Source: Phytohabitans sp036906915
Lineage (GTDB): Bacteria > Actinomycetota > Actinomycetes > Mycobacteriales > Micromonosporaceae
DNA: 64,000 nt
NCBI RefSeq assembly: GCF_036906915.1
Contig: NZ_JBAKHX010000032.1
Span: forward strand, 20,416-84,415
Direction: 5' to 3'
Within the stretch, counting starts at the first letter, position 1, and each line of letters opens with the position of its first letter. The notes beneath the pieces are model-generated. The model did not search any database. It was given only the letters and a program-made list of their open reading frames with translations, and was not told the origin of the DNA. Positions 59,890 to 64,000 of the stretch are shown here, piece by piece. Both the position numbers and the translations under genes were made by a program.

Positions 59890-62316
59890 ATGCGGAAGCG
59901 TGACCACAACCTGCTGACCAACGCCGCATCGCTGCTGATCTGCGGATTGTTGGCGGGCGTCGTGGTTGCCGCGGCCGCGTTTCCGGCGGTTGCGATGTCG
60001 GGTCTGGCGGCCAAGGCCGGCGCCGAGACGTTCGACAGATTGCCCAGCGAGCTGACCGTCAAGCGGCCCCCGCAGATCTCCTACGTCTACGCATCCGACG
60101 GCAAGACCCTCATCGCCACGATGTACGACGAGAACCGGCGCGACGTCCCGCTCAAGGACGTCGCGCCGATCATGCAAGAGGCGATCATCGCGGCCGAAGA
60201 CCACAACTTCCGCACGCACAACGGCGTCGACGCCAAGGGCATCGCGCGCGCCTTCGTGGCCAACAACCAGGCCGGCACGACCACGCAGGGCGCCTCGACG
60301 CTCACCATGCAGCTCGTGCGCATGCTCATCGCGTACTCGGCGACCCACCCGCAGGACGTCGTCGCCGCGACGGAGGACACCAACGCTCGCAAGTTCCGCG
60401 AAATGAAGTACGCGCTCCAACTCGACAAGGAAATGTCCAAGGACGAGATCCTGGAGCGCTACCTCAACACCGCGCCCTTCGGTGGCGGCGCGTACGGGGT
60501 GTTCGCCGCCAGCCAGGTCTACTTCGGCAAGCACCCGAAGGAGCTGAAGATCGAAGAGGCCGCGTTGCTCGCCGGCATGGTAAAGGCGCCCTCGGCGTAC
60601 GACCCCACCACACCGGCCGGGCACCCGCAGGCACTCGATCGCCGCAACTACGTCATCGACAACATGGTCGAAACCAAAGCCATCACGCCCGAGCAGGCGA
60701 CGGCCGCCAAGGCGGTCGAGCTGAAGGTCAAGGACAAGCGCACGCCGAACGGCTGCGTGGCGGCCAGCAAGAACCACTGGGGATTCTTCTGCGACTACTT
60801 CTACCGCTGGTGGATGGAGCAGGAAACGTTCGGCGCCACCACGTACGACCGCGAGCGGCGGCTCAAGAGCGGCGGGTACCAGATCGTCACATCGCTCGAC
60901 GCGAGGACCCAGGACGCGGCCAAGAAGAACGTCGAGAAGCACCTCAAGACGGGCAACAAGCACGCCCTGATGGTCGCGGGCATCGAGCCTGGCAGCGGCC
61001 GGGTTCGGGCGCTCGCCGTCAACCGCACGTTCAAGCTCGACGACCCTGAGCGCCCCCAGAACAAGATCTCCACCAACCCGGCGAAGGCCAAGAAGAAGAT
61101 CCGCGGCACGTACCCGAACACGACCAACCCGCTGATGACCGGTGGCGGCGGCATCCATGGCTACCAGTTCGGCTCTACGTTCAAGGTCTTTACGATGGTG
61201 GCGGCGCTCGAAAAGGGCTATCCGCTCGAATACACCATCAACGCCAAAGAGACGTACCAGTCGAAGTACATCATCGAGTACGGCTCGCCCGCGGCGTGCC
61301 CCGGCACCAACAAGTACTGCCCGCAGAACGCGGTGAAGTCGATGGCCGGCGTCCACAACATGTGGAGCGCGTTCGGTCGTTCGGTCAACACGTACTTCGT
61401 GCCGCTGGAGGAGCGCGCCGGCGCCGGCAACGTCGTCAAGGCCGCCCAGAAGATGGGCGTCCGGTTCCTCAGCTCCGACGACGCGCGCCGGGCCACCGAG
61501 GAGGGCGGCGTCGACCAGTGGGGGGCTTTCACCCTGGGCGTCTCCTCCGCCCTACCGCTCGACATGGCGAACGCCTACGCCACGCTCGCCGCCGACGGCA
61601 AGTACTGCGAGCCGATCCCCGTCCAGGAGATCCGCGACCAGGAGGGCAACAAGCTCGACGTCGCCAACCCGCGGTGCGAGCAGCGGATCAAGACCGAGGT
61701 CGCACGTGCCGCCGTCGATGCGGCCCGCTGCCCGGTCGGCGACCGGTCGGGGGCGTCCAAGTGCGCGGGCGGCACCGCGCCGGGCGTGCGCGGCATCGTG
61801 GGCAAGCCGGTCATGGGTAAGAGCGGCACCACCGACGGCGAGAAGACCGCGTCGCTGATTGTCGGCACCAAGCAGCTCATGGTCGCTGGCATCATCACCG
61901 ACCCGGACTGGGCCCAGACTTCGCACCGCTTCTCGCACGACCAGGTCAACCCGGCGGTGTGGGAGACCGTACGCGACGCCATGAAGGGCAAACCCTCGCA
62001 GAACTTCACGCCGCCGTCCGGCAAGATCGTCGACGGTGACCAGCGCAGCATCCCGGACGTCAAGTGCAAGTCCATCGATGACGCCCGGTCCCGTCTGCGC
62101 AACGCCGGCTTCGAGGTCGAGGTCGACCGCATTCCGGTCAACTCGTCCTGCCCCGCCAACACCGCGGCCGGCACCAGCCCTGACGGCCGCACCATCAAGG
62201 GCGGCATCGTGATCATCCAGGTCAGCAACGGCAAGGGCGGCCCGCAGCCAGGCCAGAGCACCCCACCCGGCCGGCGAGGCGGCGGCGGCAACATATTCCC
62301 GCCGCCTAGAAACTAG
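59890..62316 (+). CDS. ponA2: bifunctional penicillin-binding protein (PonA2 type)
   Basis: ATG at 59890 with GGGGTGA at good spacing; GTG at 59881 is an alternative. 808 residues: membrane helix (about 10-35), GT51 transglycosylase with the catalytic glutamate in AAEDHNFRTHNGVD near 104, and the TMQLVRM and EILERYLNTAPFGGGAYGV segments. The transpeptidase has GSTFK near 428, SVN near 499 and KSGTT near 643. A C-terminal PASTA domain (about 720-785; IPDVKCKSIDDARSRL) and a glycine-rich end follow. Matches Rv3682 (PonA2) next to whiB4. Polymerises and cross-links peptidoglycan. Confidence 0.95.
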   Translation: MRKRDHNLLTNAASLLICGLLAGVVVAAAAFPAVAMSGLAAKAGAETFDRLPSELTVKRPPQISYVYASDGKTLIATMYDENRRDVPLKDVAPIMQEAIIAAEDHNFRTHNGVDAKGIARAFVANNQAGTTTQGASTLTMQLVRMLIAYSATHPQDVVAATEDTNARKFREMKYALQLDKEMSKDEILERYLNTAPFGGGAYGVFAASQVYFGKHPKELKIEEAALLAGMVKAPSAYDPTTPAGHPQALDRRNYVIDNMVETKAITPEQATAAKAVELKVKDKRTPNGCVAASKNHWGFFCDYFYRWWMEQETFGATTYDRERRLKSGGYQIVTSLDARTQDAAKKNVEKHLKTGNKHALMVAGIEPGSGRVRALAVNRTFKLDDPERPQNKISTNPAKAKKKIRGTYPNTTNPLMTGGGGIHGYQFGSTFKVFTMVAALEKGYPLEYTINAKETYQSKYIIEYGSPAACPGTNKYCPQNAVKSMAGVHNMWSAFGRSVNTYFVPLEERAGAGNVVKAAQKMGVRFLSSDDARRATEEGGVDQWGAFTLGVSSALPLDMANAYATLAADGKYCEPIPVQEIRDQEGNKLDVANPRCEQRIKTEVARAAVDAARCPVGDRSGASKCAGGTAPGVRGIVGKPVMGKSGTTDGEKTASLIVGTKQLMVAGIITDPDWAQTSHRFSHDQVNPAVWETVRDAMKGKPSQNFTPPSGKIVDGDQRSIPDVKCKSIDDARSRLRNAGFEVEVDRIPVNSSCPANTAAGTSPDGRTIKGGIVIIQVSNGKGGPQPGQSTPPGRRGGGGNIFPPPRN

Positions 62317-62364
62317 CTCCCCCGCTGGCGGCCCTCCACGGGCCGCCAGCAGCCTTGACAGCTC

Positions 62365-62820
62365 TCAGACGGCGAGTTGGCGGCGGACCTCCGCCGCTAC
62401 CCGGGCACCCTCGGCACGCCCGGCCACGGCGGCCTGCGCCGCCTTCATCGCCGGCCCCATCTGCGCCTTGCCGCTGAACCCACCACCGGCCAGCGCCTCC
62501 GCGACGATGCCGGCCAACTCGGCGTCGTCGAGCTGCTTCGGCAGGTACCGCCCCAGCACGTCCCCCTCGGCGTTCTCCTTCGCCGCCTGCTCCGCCCGCC
62601 CCGCCTCCGCGAACGCGGTGGCCGCCTCCCGGCGCTTCTTCGCCTCCCTGGTGAGCACGGCGAGCACCTCCTCGTCCGAGAGCGCCCGCTTGGCGGTGCC
62701 CGCGACCTCGGCCGCGCCGATGGCCGCCAACGCCATCCGAAGCGTCGACGTGGTGAGCTCGTCGCGCGCCTTCAACGCGGCGCGCATGTCGGTGGTAATG
62801 GTGTCCTTGAGCGTGCTCAT
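62365..62820 (-). CDS. GatB/YqeY-domain protein
   Basis: 151 residues, ATG at 62820. MSTLKDTITTDMRAALKARD with the following STLRMALAAI is the YqeY N-terminus; the C-terminal three-helix part GGGFSGKAQMGPAMKAAQAA is the tRNA-binding tail domain shared with GatB. It may act on tRNA or in amidation, but free-standing YqeY proteins lack a proven role. Divergent from the phosphoesterase gene with 25 bases between the starts. Confidence 0.92.
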   Translation of the reverse strand: MSTLKDTITTDMRAALKARDELTTSTLRMALAAIGAAEVAGTAKRALSDEEVLAVLTREAKKRREAATAFAEAGRAEQAAKENAEGDVLGRYLPKQLDDAELAGIVAEALAGGGFSGKAQMGPAMKAAQAAVAGRAEGARVAAEVRRQLAV

Positions 62821-62845
62821 GGTGGGTCAAACTACTCTGGGCCCC

Positions 62846-63739
62846 ATGCGGAAGCGCACTCTCTTTTCAATTGCCGCGGGCACCGCCGCCGCTGGCGCCA
62901 CCACGCTGGCGTACGCGTCGCTCATCGAGCGAAACATGTTCACGCTTCGGCGGTACGACGTGCCCGTGCTCGCTCCCGATGCCGAGCCGCTGCGCATCCT
63001 GCACCTGTCCGACATGCACATGACCCCCAACCAGCGACGCAAACAGGACTGGGTGGCCTCCCTGGCCGCCACCGACCCCGATCTCGTGGTGGTGACCGGC
63101 GACAACCTCGCCCACCCAGCCGCTGTGCCCGGTGCCCTACGCGCGCTCGAACCGCTGCTCGACTACCCAGGCGCCTTCGTCTTCGGCTCCAACGACTACA
63201 AGGGCCCGGTCTGGAAAAACCCGTTCAGCTACTTCTTCCCCGACCGGGAGTACCGCCAAGGTGCCGTCCTGCCCACGGAGGAACTGCGGGACGTCCTCGT
63301 CGGCGCCGGCTGGGTAGACCTCAACAACGCCCGCACCTCCCTCAAGGCCGGCGGCCGCCTGGTCGAACTCATCGGCGTCGACGACCCGCACGTCGGTCGC
63401 GACGAGTACGAACTCGTGGCCGGTCCCGCATCCCGCGAGGCCGACCTGCGGGTCGGCCTGACCCACTCTCCCGAGCCGTACATCCTCGACGCCATGTCCG
63501 GCGACGGCTTCGACATTCTGCTCGCGGGCCACACCCACGGCGGCCAGGTCTGCGTACCGTTCGTCGGCGCCCTCGTGACCAACTGCGACCTACCCCGCTC
63601 GATGGCGCGCGGCCTGTTCCGGTGGCCCGGCTCCGACTCCTGGCTCCACGTGACGGCCGGCATCGGCACCCACCCGACCGCACCCGTCCGTTTCGCCTGC
63701 CGGCCCGAGGCCAGCATCTTGACCTTGATCCCACGGTAG
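62846..63739 (+). CDS. membrane-anchored metallophosphoesterase
   Basis: 297 residues from the ATG at 62846. An N-terminal anchor helix (about 5-27) is followed by a calcineurin-like phosphoesterase with LHLSDMHM (D and H metal ligands), VVVTGDNLAH, FGSNDYKGP (the usual GNHD appears as GSND), and LLAGHTHGGQVCVPF. Corresponds to Rv3683, which follows ponA2. The YkuE-like family cleaves phosphodiester or pyrophosphate lipids; here the substrate is not known. Confidence 0.92.
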   Translation: MRKRTLFSIAAGTAAAGATTLAYASLIERNMFTLRRYDVPVLAPDAEPLRILHLSDMHMTPNQRRKQDWVASLAATDPDLVVVTGDNLAHPAAVPGALRALEPLLDYPGAFVFGSNDYKGPVWKNPFSYFFPDREYRQGAVLPTEELRDVLVGAGWVDLNNARTSLKAGGRLVELIGVDDPHVGRDEYELVAGPASREADLRVGLTHSPEPYILDAMSGDGFDILLAGHTHGGQVCVPFVGALVTNCDLPRSMARGLFRWPGSDSWLHVTAGIGTHPTAPVRFACRPEASILTLIPR

Positions 63740-63753
63740 GCGGGATACCGAGT

Positions 63754-63781
63754 TTGTCCCCCCAGGGCTGTCGGCTACTAT
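63754..63781 (+). promoter_or_regulatory. tRNA-Pro promoter
   Basis: TTGTCC (63754-63759) and TACTAT (63776-63781) with a 16-base spacer, 15 bases before the tRNA. Good fit to a housekeeping promoter. Confidence 0.55.
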
Positions 63782-63796
63782 TACGCGGGCATGCCT

Positions 63797-63873
<77 letters not shown>

Positions 63874-63876
63874 GAT

Positions 63877-63911
63877 TTGAGGGCTATCTTCCGCTGGAAG
63901 ATAGCCCTCAA
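63877..63911 (+). terminator. 16-bp perfect hairpin after tRNA-Pro
   Basis: TTGAGGGCTATCTTCC (63877-63892) and its exact complement (63896-63911) flank the loop GCT, four bases after the tRNA CCA end. It is followed by CGCTTTCC rather than a T-run, as is common for actinobacterial terminators. Confidence 0.8.
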
Positions 63912-64000
63912 CGCTTTCCACCCATTGCCTCTACCACCGATCAAGAAACCCTGGCCCTTCGGGCCACCCGCAGGTGGGTGAAACTCGTGGTGGCGTCGCT
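63912..64000. other. end of window, no gene seen
   Basis: Only a short hairpin TGGCCC-TTC-GGGCCA at 63952-63966 is visible; no frame or RNA gene can be supported before the window ends. Confidence 0.5.

Noticed and set aside
62306..62830. 174-codon minus-strand frame overlapping the YqeY-type gene
   Set aside because: Gly/Arg/Ala-rich out-of-frame reading of a gene with clear YqeY motifs.

Overview
The window is about 64 kb of high-GC actinobacterial chromosome. Frequent GTG starts, 1- and 4-base stop/start overlaps, an ESX-type EccC/EccD/mycosin set, a WhiB-family regulator and a mycothiol-transferase-like fold point to a filamentous actinomycete. Micromonosporaceae fits best; the genus cannot be fixed from this sequence. 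Gene order follows two blocks known from Mycobacterium tuberculosis and Streptomyces: folK-folB-folP...folE-ftsH-hpt...tilS-DUF2342-dacB-ppa, and marP-NUDIX-thioredoxin-nth...crp...MBL-RidA-DUF4177-two ArsA-like ATPases-wblA/whiB4-bifunctional PBP...metallophosphoesterase.

Layout. 1-3.6 kb (minus): a truncated permease, a DUF3180 protein and folK, folB, folP in overlapping order. 3.9-16.5 kb (mostly plus): a cluster resembling a Gram-positive type IV secretion apparatus (VirB2-, PrgI/VirB3-, VirB4-, VirB6-, VirB8/TcpC- and VirB1-like proteins) followed by an FtsK/SpoIIIE ATPase and two small companions. It sits exactly between folP and folE, which are adjacent in many actinobacteria, and has no relaxase, integrase or replication gene. 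16.5-27.3 kb: folE, ftsH, hpt, a 46-residue membrane protein, a GlxA-type regulator, a gamma-glutamyltransferase, tilS, a zinc protease, a D,D-carboxypeptidase and ppa. 27.5-34.3 kb: eccD, eccC and mycP of a type VII secretion system without eccB, eccE or WXG100 genes. 34.4-40.5 kb: marP, NUDIX hydrolase, thioredoxin lipoprotein, nth, capA, cbiZ and crp. 40.6-48.6 kb: a TetR-led operon with an AtuA-like protein, a biotin-dependent acyl-CoA carboxylase and an acyl-CoA dehydrogenase. 48.6-54.5 kb: a membrane-anchored CBM2-like protein, a Ser/Thr kinase and a giant cyclase/ATPase/TPR regulator. 54.5-63.7 kb: the conserved wblA/whiB4 block. 63.8 kb: tRNA-Pro(CGG) and a strong hairpin.

The 3.9-16.5 kb cluster is the best candidate for an undescribed system. 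It has a clear sigma-70-like promoter (TTGGCA-17-TACGCT), and a near-perfect actinobacterial SOS box lies in the same folP/cluster intergenic region. Its VirB6-like gene is compositionally mosaic. One companion gene has its ribosome binding site and start codon folded into a repeat element. A second thread is a family of short structured repeats with a conserved TCGCTCCGCTC loop, found in four intergenic gaps.
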